The notes beneath the pieces were generated by a model that was given only the letters and a program-made list of their open reading frames with translations, ran no database searches and had not been told where the DNA came from. 34,134 nucleotides of DNA from assembly GCA_043772945.1 (NCBI GenBank), contig JAYVFR010000017.1, positions 1 to 34,134 of the forward strand, written 5' to 3'. Positions within the stretch are counted from its first letter, which is position 1; every line of letters begins with the position of its first letter. A program made the translations under genes and the position numbers. The DNA comes from JAYVFR01 sp043772945 (GTDB lineage Bacteria; Patescibacteriota; JACMRA01). Positions 8,630 to 17,483 of the stretch are shown here, one piece after another.

Positions 8630-9037
8630 ATGCCAATTCGCACCAACTTATCACCAGATAGCCTAGTAAATAGTGAAATCACTAATGAATTAAAGCGTGA
8701 AAACTCGAGTCAAGATCCTAAAAATAGTTCTAAACTTGACTTAGACTCAGTATTCAATCCCTCTGCAAACAAAAAATCAGGACTTCTAAAAAGCACCGCC
8801 AAAGAATTAATTAAGACAGAGTGGCCAAGCCTCAGTTACGTTTTGAAATGGTCTAGTGTGATTATCCTATTCACAGCTATTTTTGCACTTTCTGTTGGTG
8901 TAGTTGATAATATCTTTGACGCAACCGTAAAATATACTACCTGCCTCGCACCGCTTGAAACAGGGGGTCGTGGACAAGACGGAAGCAATTGCCGTGAAAG
9001 CTTAGTTAAAAATCTAACTTTTAGAAGTGATAAGTAA
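8630..9037 (+). CDS. secE: SecE preprotein translocase subunit, extended at both ends
   Basis: Essential single-spanning clamp of the SecYEG channel. The diagnostic segment is at residues 54-98: an amphipathic helix KSTAKELIKTEWPSLSYVLK, containing the conserved W-P-S, followed by one membrane helix (VIILFTAIFALSVGVVDNIF). The 50 residues before it are polar and probably disordered. The 37 residues after it are unusual for SecE: an extracytoplasmic tail with two Cys (105 and 121) and a Gly-rich loop. It is not followed by nusG or tuf, as is common elsewhere; the next gene is a glycosyltransferase 15 bp on. The call rests on the W-P-S motif and topology. Confidence 0.78.
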   Translation: MPIRTNLSPDSLVNSEITNELKRENSSQDPKNSSKLDLDSVFNPSANKKSGLLKSTAKELIKTEWPSLSYVLKWSSVIILFTAIFALSVGVVDNIFDATVKYTTCLAPLETGGRGQDGSNCRESLVKNLTFRSDK

Positions 9038-9052
9038 GATCTAAATTCTAAT

Positions 9053-10219
9053 ATGAATAAAGAAGGGTTAAAAATTGCAATATTTCACCATTTTCTGAGC
9101 GGGCATTGCAAAGGCGGTGGCGAAAAGTTAATTCTTCAAATGAAAGATTATCTAAAAGCTGACTTATGGGTCGGTGAGATAGAGTTGGAAGCTTGGGGTG
9201 AGGATCTTAAAAATGCAGATCCTTTTAACCAACAACTATGGAATGGAATTGGAAGTATTAATTGGCTTCACACTAAAAGTAAAATCCCAGTTTGGAAGTA
9301 CCTTAAAAGGCAGTTAAATTTCTTGTTAAATCCTAAAATCAAAGAACTGGCAGAGAATTATGACCTAGTTATTTTTAGTTTCGGAAATATTGCTTTTGTT
9401 CCTCAAAGATTAAAAAAAATTAATTCAAAGATTAAAACCTTAGCCTATATCCACACACCCCCGAGAGGGTTTAGCGATCAATTTGAAAACACCTTAGCTA
9501 AAATGCCGACCTGGAAAAGACCGATAGCTAAAATTTTTAGAAACTTTGTTATTTTGAATCTTAAAAAAGCTCTTTCATCAATTGATATTTTAATTGCAAA
9601 CTCCGAAAATATTAAAGGAAGAACTCTCAAATATATTGGAATAGAACCTACTGAAGTAATTTTCCCGGCTTGTGAAACTGGGCTTTTCAAGTACGAATCA
9701 ACAGGAGATTTCTATTTAAGTCACGGTCGCCTCGAAAAAATGAAACGAATTGATTTAATAATTGAAGCTTTTGCTCAAATGCCAGATAAAAAGTTAATTA
9801 TAACTTCAAGTGGCCCAATGAAAGACTGGGTAGAAGAACAAATTAAAACTAGAAATATGACTAACATAATTTATGAAGGACGAGTAAGCGACCAGAAACG
9901 TAGCTGGCTGATGAACAATTGTATTGCAGGAATTTATATCCCAGTTGATGAGGATGCTGGTATAACTCAATGTGAATTTATGGCAGCTGGTAAACCCGTA
10001 ATTGGAGTAAATGAAGGAGGGCTAATCGAAACCATAATCCCGAACCAAACAGGGGTTCTAATTTCAGCAAACCCAACGGTGGAGGATTTAATCAAAGCTG
10101 TAACAGAAATGACGCCACAAGTCGCACAGCAAATGCAATTAGATTGCGAGAAACAAGCAAAAAACTATGATACTAAAATCTTCTTTGAAAAACTTGATAA
10201 AATAATTAGTAAAGTCTAA
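9053..10219 (+). CDS. Family 4 glycosyltransferase
   Basis: Retaining GT-B glycosyltransferase, soluble, that transfers a sugar from a nucleotide donor to a growing glycan. The N-terminal acceptor domain starts IAIFHHFLSGHCKGGGEKL, with the Gly-rich acceptor loop of GT4 enzymes. The C-terminal donor domain has LSHGRLEKMKRIDLIIEAF, then TSSGPM, GRVSDQKRSWLMNNC and the E-x7-E type region DAGITQCEFMAAGKPVIG, with the second Glu contacting the donor. It resembles WbaZ/mannosyltransferase-like members, but the donor sugar is not determined. It follows secE by 15 bp, probably on the same transcript. Length of 388 residues is typical. Confidence 0.88.
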   Translation: MNKEGLKIAIFHHFLSGHCKGGGEKLILQMKDYLKADLWVGEIELEAWGEDLKNADPFNQQLWNGIGSINWLHTKSKIPVWKYLKRQLNFLLNPKIKELAENYDLVIFSFGNIAFVPQRLKKINSKIKTLAYIHTPPRGFSDQFENTLAKMPTWKRPIAKIFRNFVILNLKKALSSIDILIANSENIKGRTLKYIGIEPTEVIFPACETGLFKYESTGDFYLSHGRLEKMKRIDLIIEAFAQMPDKKLIITSSGPMKDWVEEQIKTRNMTNIIYEGRVSDQKRSWLMNNCIAGIYIPVDEDAGITQCEFMAAGKPVIGVNEGGLIETIIPNQTGVLISANPTVEDLIKAVTEMTPQVAQQMQLDCEKQAKNYDTKIFFEKLDKIISKV

Positions 10220-10276
10220 AAAAAAAGACACCCAACTGAATGAATGTTTGTGAGAGAAAAAACTATTAAACCACAA

Positions 10277-10567
10277 TTAAAGATTCATGTACTGCTCAAA
10301 AACAGCAGAATCGATAAATTCCTTACTTACTACAAAAAATTTAATTCTAGCAACCACTAACTTTTGATTAAGAAAATTCTTGTTATTTTGAATTCCCTTA
10401 GCTAATTGCACCCACCAAACAATTTGATCAATCTCATATTTTCCCACTATCAAAGAATTTAGAAGTGCTTGGTATTCTGGATTACTCATACTTGAGATTT
10501 TTGTAGCCATTTGTTCTTGGTCGTTTGTTAATACAGGATTTTTGGTTAAAATAAACTGAACATTCAT
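10277..10567 (-). CDS. Small soluble protein of unknown function
   Basis: No family recognised. The frame is open back to a TTG at 10603, but the first ATG (10567) gives a 96-residue soluble protein starting MNVQFILTKNPVLTND and avoids a spurious hydrophobic N-terminus. AGGT lies about 10 bases before this ATG. The protein is mostly helical in appearance, with a tryptophan pair in DQIVWWVQLAKGI and a basic segment (KLVVARIKFFVVSKEF). It is the last gene of a minus-strand group behind the LspA-like gene (about 85 bp away) and dnaJ. Confidence 0.6.
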   Translation of the reverse strand: MNVQFILTKNPVLTNDQEQMATKISSMSNPEYQALLNSLIVGKYEIDQIVWWVQLAKGIQNNKNFLNQKLVVARIKFFVVSKEFIDSAVFEQYMNL

Positions 10568-10651
10568 TAAAATAAACCTAAGCAAAAAATAAACTGCAAT
10601 CAAAATCTAAACACAGATTTCCAGTTTAAGCAAGAATTGGAATTAACTAAT

Positions 10652-11059
10652 TCACTTAAAAGTATCCTGACTTATTCTGTTAATGTTAAAAATGTACAGA
10701 ACTAAACCCAACCAGATCATAATATCAAAATGATTAATAACACTAAAAACAAAAGGAATATAATCTGCCACGCTACCCCAAATAACTTTCTCCAAACTAT
10801 TTCCCAAAATTCCCACTATAATTGACCCTCCCGCTAACGAAGCTTTGCAATAAAAGCCATAAACCCAATATCCAAGTGCAACAACTGAAATCACAAACAT
10901 CGAGATCGAATCAATTCTAAGCCCAAAAGGATTGTTATTTTGTGTGTAACTACTATAATTTCTAATTAAATAACTAATAATTAGTCCAAAAATTAGAACT
11001 AACAAAGCTAAAAAGAATTTATTTAGCCTTCTTACGAATATCTTCAAGTTGTTTAACAT
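10652..11059 (-). CDS. lspA: Lipoprotein signal peptidase II-like protein
   Basis: Membrane aspartyl protease that cleaves prolipoprotein signal peptides. It has four membrane helices and, in order, an NNPFG segment (compare the family N-x-G-x-x-F/G region), GGSIIVGILGNSLEKVIWG (family GGxxGNxxDR), VADYI and INHFDIMIWLG. The two Asp residues in VADYI and HFDIMI match the catalytic pair of LspA (family VVDF and FNxAD). The conserved Arg/Asp of GNLxDR is altered to GNSLEK. At 135 residues it is shorter than the usual 150-170. The ATG overlaps the 3' end of dnaJ by 41 bp, so coupling is likely; a TTG four codons later is an alternative. Confidence 0.72.
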   Translation of the reverse strand: MLNNLKIFVRRLNKFFLALLVLIFGLIISYLIRNYSSYTQNNNPFGLRIDSISMFVISVVALGYWVYGFYCKASLAGGSIIVGILGNSLEKVIWGSVADYIPFVFSVINHFDIMIWLGLVLYIFNINRISQDTFK

Positions 11060-12134
11060 CTTGAGCAGACAATTTACTTGGCATTTTTACCTTTATATTA
11101 ATGTAATGATCACCTTTAATACTAGCATTATTTAACTTAGGCATCCCTTGACTTTTAATTCGCAGCTCCTTGGAAGGGTCTGTTAAAGGAGGAATTTTAA
11201 CTTCATTTTGACCCCAAACTGTATCAACTTTTATTATCCCACCCAATAATAAATCAAAATAATCTATTTGAACATCTGAAAAAACATCCATCTCACTTCG
11301 TTTTAAATTTTTGTGGTTTTTTATTTCAATTGCAATAAATAAATCCCCCGGCCTAGACCCCACGTAGCCAGCTTCACCTTTACCAATATATTTAATCCGC
11401 ACGCCGTCGGTTACGCCAACTGGAACATTAACTTTTAAATCCTCTGTCTTTTGTTCAAAACCTTTACCTTTACAGATCTTACAGATTTTATCGTAAACAT
11501 CTCCCTTCCCTTGGCAATCTGGACAAGTAATTTCTTGCTGAATAGTACCAAAAATTGTTTGCATTCGTTGATAAACCTTACCTCTACCATTACAAGTTTT
11601 ACACTTTTTAACACCACTGTCTTTTTCGTGACCCTTTCCTTCACAATGATCACAGCTACTGTTATGCTTATACTTAATTTGCTTTTCTACACCATTGGCT
11701 GCATCTTCTAAAGTAATTTCAAGCATTATTTCTATATCAACTCCCTTTGAACGAGCGCTTGCCTTATTTGAGCGACGACCTCCTCCATTACCCCCAAAAA
11801 AAGCATCAAAAATATCCTCAACCCCTTCAATGTCAATTCCACCAACACCTCCAGCCATATTACCAAAATTCCCAAAATCAAAACCACCCGCACTTGCCCC
11901 TCCACCAAAGCCACCACCACCAGCCTCACCAAACCTATCATAATTAGCCCTCTTGTTAGTATCGCTCAAAGTCTCATACGCGTTGCTAACTTGCTTGAAT
12001 TTAGCCTCTGATTCTGGATTATCTGGATTTTTATCTGGATGATATTGGTGAGCCATCTTACGATAAGCTTTTTTGATTTCATCTTGAGTAGCTGAATTTG
12101 TAACCCCTAAAACTTCGTACGGATTGGATGGCAT
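11019..12134 (-). CDS. dnaJ: Chaperone DnaJ (Hsp40)
   Basis: Cochaperone that delivers unfolded protein to DnaK and stimulates its ATPase. The J domain is intact with the HPD motif in HQYHPDKNPDN (about residues 31-33). A Gly/Phe-rich linker (about 71-120) follows, then the zinc-binding domain with four CxxCxGxG repeats (CDHCEGKG, CKTCNGRG, CPDCQGKG, CKICKGKG), then the C-terminal substrate-binding beta domains. Length of 371 residues is standard for a type I DnaJ. No dnaK or grpE is adjacent, and no CIRCE operator (the HrcA site) is visible upstream. The lspA-like gene starts inside its 3' end. Confidence 0.97.
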   Translation of the reverse strand: MPSNPYEVLGVTNSATQDEIKKAYRKMAHQYHPDKNPDNPESEAKFKQVSNAYETLSDTNKRANYDRFGEAGGGGFGGGASAGGFDFGNFGNMAGGVGGIDIEGVEDIFDAFFGGNGGGRRSNKASARSKGVDIEIMLEITLEDAANGVEKQIKYKHNSSCDHCEGKGHEKDSGVKKCKTCNGRGKVYQRMQTIFGTIQQEITCPDCQGKGDVYDKICKICKGKGFEQKTEDLKVNVPVGVTDGVRIKYIGKGEAGYVGSRPGDLFIAIEIKNHKNLKRSEMDVFSDVQIDYFDLLLGGIIKVDTVWGQNEVKIPPLTDPSKELRIKSQGMPKLNNASIKGDHYINIKVKMPSKLSAQDVKQLEDIRKKAK

Positions 12135-12232
12135 AATGATATTTTAATAAAGAGAGCGAAAAATACGAGATAATATATTGGCAATATATGGCTTATTTTG
12201 CTATTAGTTGTCAAATTAATATTAGAATGAAA

Positions 12233-12260
12233 GTTAAAAAAATTTCTACTAAAAAGTAGA
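12233..12260 (-). terminator. Possible minus-strand terminator upstream of dnaJ
   Basis: A short AT-rich hairpin (TCTACT and AGTAGA around AAAA) is followed, read on the minus strand, by a run of seven T (12240 to about 12234). It could stop antisense transcription arriving from the helicase gene. The stem is weak. Confidence 0.3.
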
Positions 12261-12310
12261 TAGAGAAAAGAACAGAAGCTATTTAGTCACTCATTTTCTA
12301 AGTTTGACAA

Positions 12311-12859
12311 ATGTATTTGAAACAACTACTTATCTCGAATATGATAATCAAATCTAATCTAAAATCTAATCATTTAGAAGCCTTCAAGTTTTTTCTGCCT
12401 TATATCATTCTAAGTTTAATTAGTTTTGCTGTAATTTATTTTACAGGAATTTATAAGTACATGGGTGTTGTAGAAGGTTACGGCTGGAACAATAGCAAAC
12501 TCCTTGATACTTGGTTTAAAGGATTAAATCTAGATGTTCCAAGGTCTTGGTATAGTATTATTTTCCCGCTGTATTACTTCCTTATATCCGTCCCGCTCCA
12601 AGAATATATATTTAGAATTTTGCCACTTAAATTCTTAAAGCCAAACCAAAGCCCGGGAGATGGATTTGTTTATATTGCTGTTATTAGTTTAATATTTGCC
12701 CTTTTGCATTTATATTATATGCAACCAATTTCTGTTGCTCTAGTTTTTGGAATGGGAGTTTTAAACGCTTTTAGTTATTCTAAACACAGAAGCTTTCTTT
12801 TAATTTGCTTGTTTCACCTAATCACTGCCTCGATTGCTTTTACTCTGAATTTGGCTTAG
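12311..12859 (+). CDS. CPBP-family intramembrane metalloprotease (CAAX/Abi type)
   Basis: Hydrophobic protein of 182 residues with about five helices and the three spaced motifs of the CPBP family: QEYIFR (97-102, normally EExxFR), FALLH (129-133) and FHL with His169. E98, H133 and H169 are the expected metal-site or catalytic residues; the first Glu of the usual EE pair is Gln97. Family members process prenylated proteins in eukaryotes, and in bacteria are linked to bacteriocin immunity or envelope processing; the substrate here is unknown. A second Met at 12341 is a possible start. The gene stands alone, convergent with the helicase gene 5 bp downstream. Confidence 0.75.
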   Translation: MYLKQLLISNMIIKSNLKSNHLEAFKFFLPYIILSLISFAVIYFTGIYKYMGVVEGYGWNNSKLLDTWFKGLNLDVPRSWYSIIFPLYYFLISVPLQEYIFRILPLKFLKPNQSPGDGFVYIAVISLIFALLHLYYMQPISVALVFGMGVLNAFSYSKHRSFLLICLFHLITASIAFTLNLA

Positions 12860-12864
12860 TTTTT

Positions 12865-15800
12865 TTATTTCTTTTTACTAAATTTATTAGCGAATGCATC
12901 TAAAATACTATTACTAGGTAGTTGCGAAGTGTCATAATTTTCTAACACTTGCTTGTGCCCTTCTGGTAAAGGCTCTAAAATCTCGCACCCAGTAATTAGC
13001 CGTATTATGTAAGATCCATTTGAATTTTGAACAAACACTTCCTCTTTAGTATTATCTAAAGAAGTGTCATAGATTAAACCATCTTGGGGAATAATTTTTG
13101 ATCCATGGTCAACTTGGTAAAGAGTAATTTCATTGTAATTCCTACCATTTTCATATTGCGACAAAAAGAACTTAAAATCACCATTTAAATAATCTAGAGA
13201 GTAAATATGATTAGACAGAATTAAATTTCTAACTTGTTGAATATCTGCTAGGGAAAAGGTTGAGTTTTTTAATTTTTCACACAGTCCTTTAGCTACTTTA
13301 GCTCGCCTCTTAGAATCAAAACTCATTTCCATAATTTCGCCACTTTCAATGTTTTCGTTATGCTCTTCCTCTGGATCAAACTCACGAATAATATTAGCCT
13401 CTTGAATAACTTCCAGGCTGTTAAAAAATGCTTGAGTTACTTTCCTTTCCAAAGTTAAACTAGCTTTGTTTTCGTTGTTAGAATCTTTAGTTATATAAAC
13501 ATTGGCTATCAGCTCACCTGAATCAGAATTAATTCTACCAACTAACACAGGATAAAGATTAAAAGATTTAGTAATTTCACTTTGATCATATGATGATTTA
13601 AAAACCTCTAACAATTCCATATTGCTAAATCTACTTAGTTCGTCAAAAGCACTATCGCCATAAAATTTAAGACTCTCTAACTCTTGAAGCGTTTTTTCTA
13701 CTTTTAATAACTCAGCACGAGCATTCCCAGTAGCGTTAGCGTAAGTACCGTTCTGAACGTAATACTCTAATCTACCAACTTGATCTCTGGCTAACTCTAT
13801 CCCAGAATAGTTTTCACCTAAACGCATAACTAAAAGATCATACTTAGCTATTATACTAGGTAATTTTGAATTAAATTCTAAACTTAAGGCTTTCTGAGTT
13901 GCTTCAGAGTTAATTCTATTTAAATTGTCAGTATAAACACTACATACCTTAAAATCAATATCTGGCCTGTGAATGCTCCAACCTAAATAATAATTGTAGC
14001 TATACTCTGCAAAGGGATAAGCCAAAACATCTGAATCATCGAATGGATTTTGACCAATTACAATTGAACCAATTTTTTCAAGACCCTCAGTAGTTTTAAT
14101 ATCTGTAAAATCTCCGTGAGACATCAAGTTACCGTTTTTTTTAGCCTTCTCTAGTAAAGCGTATTTGGCTTTTAACTCTATTTCTGATTTTATAGATTCT
14201 AATTCTTCTAAAGAAATGTTTTTATTAGCATACTGAATTTTAATCTCTCCGATTTTATCTTTAGCTTGCAATTCTCGAACTACCAAGCTTATTTTGTTAG
14301 CCTTATAATATTCTATAAATTTATCGCTATTTCCTATTAAAATTATAGGTTCTATAAGATCGTTGTTATTAGTCTCATACAAAACCTCAACCGCATTTAT
14401 AATACTAGGATACTCATCTTTCACAAGTTCCAAATTATCTAATTGATCCTGATTAAGTTTGTTAAAAGGATTAAAAACAAAATCTACTTCACCACTATCA
14501 ATTTTTAGTTGCAAATCATCTAGCGAACAAATTTCAGGAAATTTAACTACCTGTTTTTGATAAAACTTAACTAAACTTTCTTCTGGAATTTCTCCTATTG
14601 ATTGATCAAGTTCGGTTACTTGAGCAAGCTGTGCTAGTTGATTATATTCTTTAATTTTAGCTAAATTATCAGAATGCTGACTAATAAATTTACTGCAGTC
14701 TTTTAAGAATGTTTGAACAAATATCTTGTGTCTCTCTGGTGATTCCTGTGCAATTTCTTTTTTAATATTTCCGATAACTCGCGGTTCATCAGTAGTAAGA
14801 TTCTGATAAAAAACTTTTTGAATAATATTTCCAATACCTGTTTGCATATCAAAATTTTGCACTTCATCAAGTATAGTAATCTTAAAACTTGCATATTTCA
14901 TCAATTCAGGATCAAGCAAATCCTCTAAACTGATTGGGCAAATTCCTGAGGCATAAATGAGAGAGCAATTAGGATCTGGATTAAAATTCCCAGCCACAAA
15001 AAATTGATCTTTTTGCTTCAGTGGAATACTAGAATTAGAAATCACAATCTCCTTGTCACTAAGTCCTAAATGCTCAAATTTATAACCACTCGTACATTGA
15101 CATAAACTTGCTGAAAATCCTGACAGAGCTAATCTTTTCATTTCTTTGGTAGGAATAATGTCACTACCTTTAACACCAACCTCACCCTCATTAGCATTAA
15201 TTACTTGAGAATAATCGTTTTCCAGTTTATCAATTTTCTCATCGGACGATTTTAAAATTTTGTCAATTGTTTGAATATTAATACCTAATTCACCTATAGT
15301 ATCATTTTTATAAGCATCAATTAATTTTCGTTCACAATTTTTTAAATCTTCTTTAGGGGAATTTCTAAGTGTATTAATTAACCAATAACTAAAATCTAAA
15401 TCACTTACTTTACCATCGAATTCAGAATAAAACTCTGATTTGAAATGAGTAAGTTTATCTCTGTATTTAATGTAATCCTTATTTTTTCCAGGTAAGCATA
15501 AGTACATCTCACTTTCTAGTAAAGTGGTAAAAGCTATAACTTCCTCAAAATTACTAGTTCCAAAAGATTCATAAATCATAATACCATAATCAGTATTAAA
15601 TCCTGTCTGAATCAAAAACTGACCAAATTCCGTCAAATTATTCTCACTATCCAGAGCTCCTAAATGAATTAGTTTATTGACAGATCTCTCCAGTCTAATT
15701 TTAAACTCCCTACTAGTTTCAGCACTCGTATCTAGAACAGACAGATAATCTACAAATGTTTGTGGAGCATAATCTTTATACTCCCCACCGCTGAATAATT

Positions 15801-16107
15801 TATTTTTTTTAATTGCATTATATGCTCCAGCAGACTTAAGAATTAATTGAGTAGGGTCAGCTGAGATAAACACATTACGAATTTCATCTTTTAATCTATC
15901 TTTAGAGATCAATACTTTAGCTTCCACAGGTCTATCATCATTTACATTTCGACCCGCCCTCCCCAAAAATTGTAAAACCTCTGCTGTTGTAGCAACTGTT
16001 ACACTCATTCCACCGCGATCAGAATGCGAACTATAATTGGGTCTGTTTACAAACCCCGCAAGGCCTGCCCTAACTATGTTAAAATGATCTGGAAAATTTA
16101 ACTCCAC
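12865..16107 (-). CDS. Large HrpA-like helicase, C-terminal part (downstream of a frameshift)
   Basis: Continuation of the helicase started at 17368, in another frame. The nominal GTG start at 16107 is within the frame-change zone and is not a real start. The second RecA domain continues NFPDHFNIVRAGLAGF and reaches motif VI QFLGRAGRN, whose Arg residues are the ATPase arginine fingers. An HA2/winged-helix-like segment follows (LIHLGALDSENNLTEFGQFL), typical of HrpA/Prp43-type helicases. About 700 further residues match nothing I recognise; they are mixed helical and acidic, with a CQCTSGYKFEHLGLSDKE stretch. With the N-terminal part the whole protein would be about 1500 residues. Without the N-terminal part this piece lacks Walker A and DEAD and could not be an active helicase. 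Confidence 0.8.
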   Translation of the reverse strand: MELNFPDHFNIVRAGLAGFVNRPNYSSHSDRGGMSVTVATTAEVLQFLGRAGRNVNDDRPVEAKVLISKDRLKDEIRNVFISADPTQLILKSAGAYNAIKKNKLFSGGEYKDYAPQTFVDYLSVLDTSAETSREFKIRLERSVNKLIHLGALDSENNLTEFGQFLIQTGFNTDYGIMIYESFGTSNFEEVIAFTTLLESEMYLCLPGKNKDYIKYRDKLTHFKSEFYSEFDGKVSDLDFSYWLINTLRNSPKEDLKNCERKLIDAYKNDTIGELGINIQTIDKILKSSDEKIDKLENDYSQVINANEGEVGVKGSDIIPTKEMKRLALSGFSASLCQCTSGYKFEHLGLSDKEIVISNSSIPLKQKDQFFVAGNFNPDPNCSLIYASGICPISLEDLLDPELMKYASFKITILDEVQNFDMQTGIGNIIQKVFYQNLTTDEPRVIGNIKKEIAQESPERHKIFVQTFLKDCSKFISQHSDNLAKIKEYNQLAQLAQVTELDQSIGEIPEESLVKFYQKQVVKFPEICSLDDLQLKIDSGEVDFVFNPFNKLNQDQLDNLELVKDEYPSIINAVEVLYETNNNDLIEPIILIGNSDKFIEYYKANKISLVVRELQAKDKIGEIKIQYANKNISLEELESIKSEIELKAKYALLEKAKKNGNLMSHGDFTDIKTTEGLEKIGSIVIGQNPFDDSDVLAYPFAEYSYNYYLGWSIHRPDIDFKVCSVYTDNLNRINSEATQKALSLEFNSKLPSIIAKYDLLVMRLGENYSGIELARDQVGRLEYYVQNGTYANATGNARAELLKVEKTLQELESLKFYGDSAFDELSRFSNMELLEVFKSSYDQSEITKSFNLYPVLVGRINSDSGELIANVYITKDSNNENKASLTLERKVTQAFFNSLEVIQEANIIREFDPEEEHNENIESGEIMEMSFDSKRRAKVAKGLCEKLKNSTFSLADIQQVRNLILSNHIYSLDYLNGDFKFFLSQYENGRNYNEITLYQVDHGSKIIPQDGLIYDTSLDNTKEEVFVQNSNGSYIIRLITGCEILEPLPEGHKQVLENYDTSQLPSNSILDAFANKFSKKK

Positions 16108-17368
16108 GACCTACCACATCAGATGCCACAAAAAGAATAGGAACACCTTTAGACGGTCGATTTGAATTATCTTTGAACTTTTCATCACCTATTTTAGAAT
16201 GCAAGACTCTAACTTCTACTTTTTTGCCATAACGACCCCTTGCTTTATCCGCGAAATCATTAATCGCACTAATAGTCGGCATACCTACAATTGCAGACTC
16301 ATCATTATCAATAGGATTATTTTCCCTAATTATTTCACCCTTAAAATCATGTTGTTTCTTACCTTCTGCATCTAGAATTGGCTTACCTAAAAACCAGTCA
16401 TCAATTTCTATAAGTCCTGCGCTAATATAATCGTCAGCTTTTGGCTTATCCGTAGTTAAATTATTAGCCTGCTCATCTTCCTTAGTAGCGTATTTGATAT
16501 CTATTGGTCTAGGTCGCTCGCTTGCCTCTGCTAAATATACAAAATCATCATTAACACTAAAAATATTTTTAAGCTCTCTATAGTTTAAAGTCGCGGACAT
16601 AAAAGTTATTTTTAAATCTGGGCGAACTTTAGATAACCACTTTAATAGTGGAATCATTTCCAAATCTAGAGCATCGGCTTCATCAATAATTATTGAATCA
16701 TATTGTGCAAGAGGTAATTGATTAGAATTAGCTGATTTGATTTCATGAGTAATAACGTTAAACATTTTACCAAAGGTCATTGCAATAGTTTGATCACTTG
16801 ATCGAACGTCCTTGATCTCAAGAATTGGCCTTCCATTTTCATCTTGGTCTTTACCACCAATGTGATGACCAGCTATTCTAGTATTTGCTACTCTTTCATT
16901 TCCAGTTTGCTTGACATCAAGAGACATCGCACGAGTTGGTGAACCTATAAGTGTGCGTCTGAATAATTCTGGATTTTCTAGGATGAATTTCAATACTCCA
17001 TGAGTTTTACCAGAGCCCGTTCCAGCCTCGATTAATCCAACAGACTGATTGCCGTCAATTATTTTTTTTAAAATTTCCAACTCTTCTTTGGCAATACTTT
17101 CAAGCGGATTAATTACAACATTTAACATATTGCTATAAACAATAGGTATTACTTTAGAGAATGTTTCTAATAAATTCCTTAACTCTTTCTGATATTCGGC
17201 TTGATTACCCATTACTTGAGCTACCCCTTCAGAAGTTTTAGCCTGATAGGACCTAGCTCGATCTCTAACAACAGAATCAATTTCTTTACTTCTTCTTTGG
17301 GGAAGCCTATTTTCAAGAACTGGGCGGGGAACTGGACGATTTGATAATCTTGGAGATTTATCTGACAT
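16079..17368 (-). CDS. Large DEAD-box/HrpA-like helicase, N-terminal part (upstream of a frameshift)
   Basis: First RecA domain of a superfamily 2 nucleic-acid helicase. Walker A is EAGTGSGKT (114-122), motif Ia GSPTRA (142-147), motif II IIIDEADAL (DEAD at 229-232) and motif III FMSATLNY (SAT 258-260). Just before the frame ends it carries motif V, VASDVVGRGVKF, after which the sequence runs out of frame (SRSF, stop). Dropping one T from the run after GTTAAA (about 16090-16096) joins it to PDHFNIV in the other frame, restoring motif V and then motif VI. The N-terminal 45 residues are Arg/Pro-rich and may bind RNA. A TTTACA/TAAAAT promoter ends about 9 bp before the ATG. Confidence 0.82.
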   Translation of the reverse strand: MSDKSPRLSNRPVPRPVLENRLPQRRSKEIDSVVRDRARSYQAKTSEGVAQVMGNQAEYQKELRNLLETFSKVIPIVYSNMLNVVINPLESIAKEELEILKKIIDGNQSVGLIEAGTGSGKTHGVLKFILENPELFRRTLIGSPTRAMSLDVKQTGNERVANTRIAGHHIGGKDQDENGRPILEIKDVRSSDQTIAMTFGKMFNVITHEIKSANSNQLPLAQYDSIIIDEADALDLEMIPLLKWLSKVRPDLKITFMSATLNYRELKNIFSVNDDFVYLAEASERPRPIDIKYATKEDEQANNLTTDKPKADDYISAGLIEIDDWFLGKPILDAEGKKQHDFKGEIIRENNPIDNDESAIVGMPTISAINDFADKARGRYGKKVEVRVLHSKIGDEKFKDNSNRPSKGVPILFVASDVVGRGVKFSRSF

Positions 17369-17377
17369 ATAACCAAG

Positions 17378-17406
17378 ATTTTAGCATAGAAACTTACTTT
17401 TGTAAA
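17378..17406 (-). promoter_or_regulatory. Promoter of the helicase gene
   Basis: TTTACA (17406-17401) and TAAAAT (17383-17378) are separated by exactly 17 bases. The expected transcript start falls about 3 bases before the ATG at 17368, so the mRNA should be almost leaderless. Confidence 0.65.
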
Positions 17407-17483
17407 AAAATTTGCGATTTGAAAGTTTTTACCAACAGTGATTAATTTCTCGGCTTTTTTTAAATTTAATTTTTGTTTATTTA

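Noticed and set aside
11695..11947. Plus-strand open frames rich in Pro (PPALAPPPKPPPP)
   Set aside because: They are the antisense of the Gly-rich linker of dnaJ and have no start signal or homology of their own.
12135..12310. CIRCE/HrcA operator upstream of dnaJ
   Set aside because: No TTAGCACTC-N9-GAGTGCTAA-like inverted repeat is present; only AT-rich sequence and a weak hairpin.
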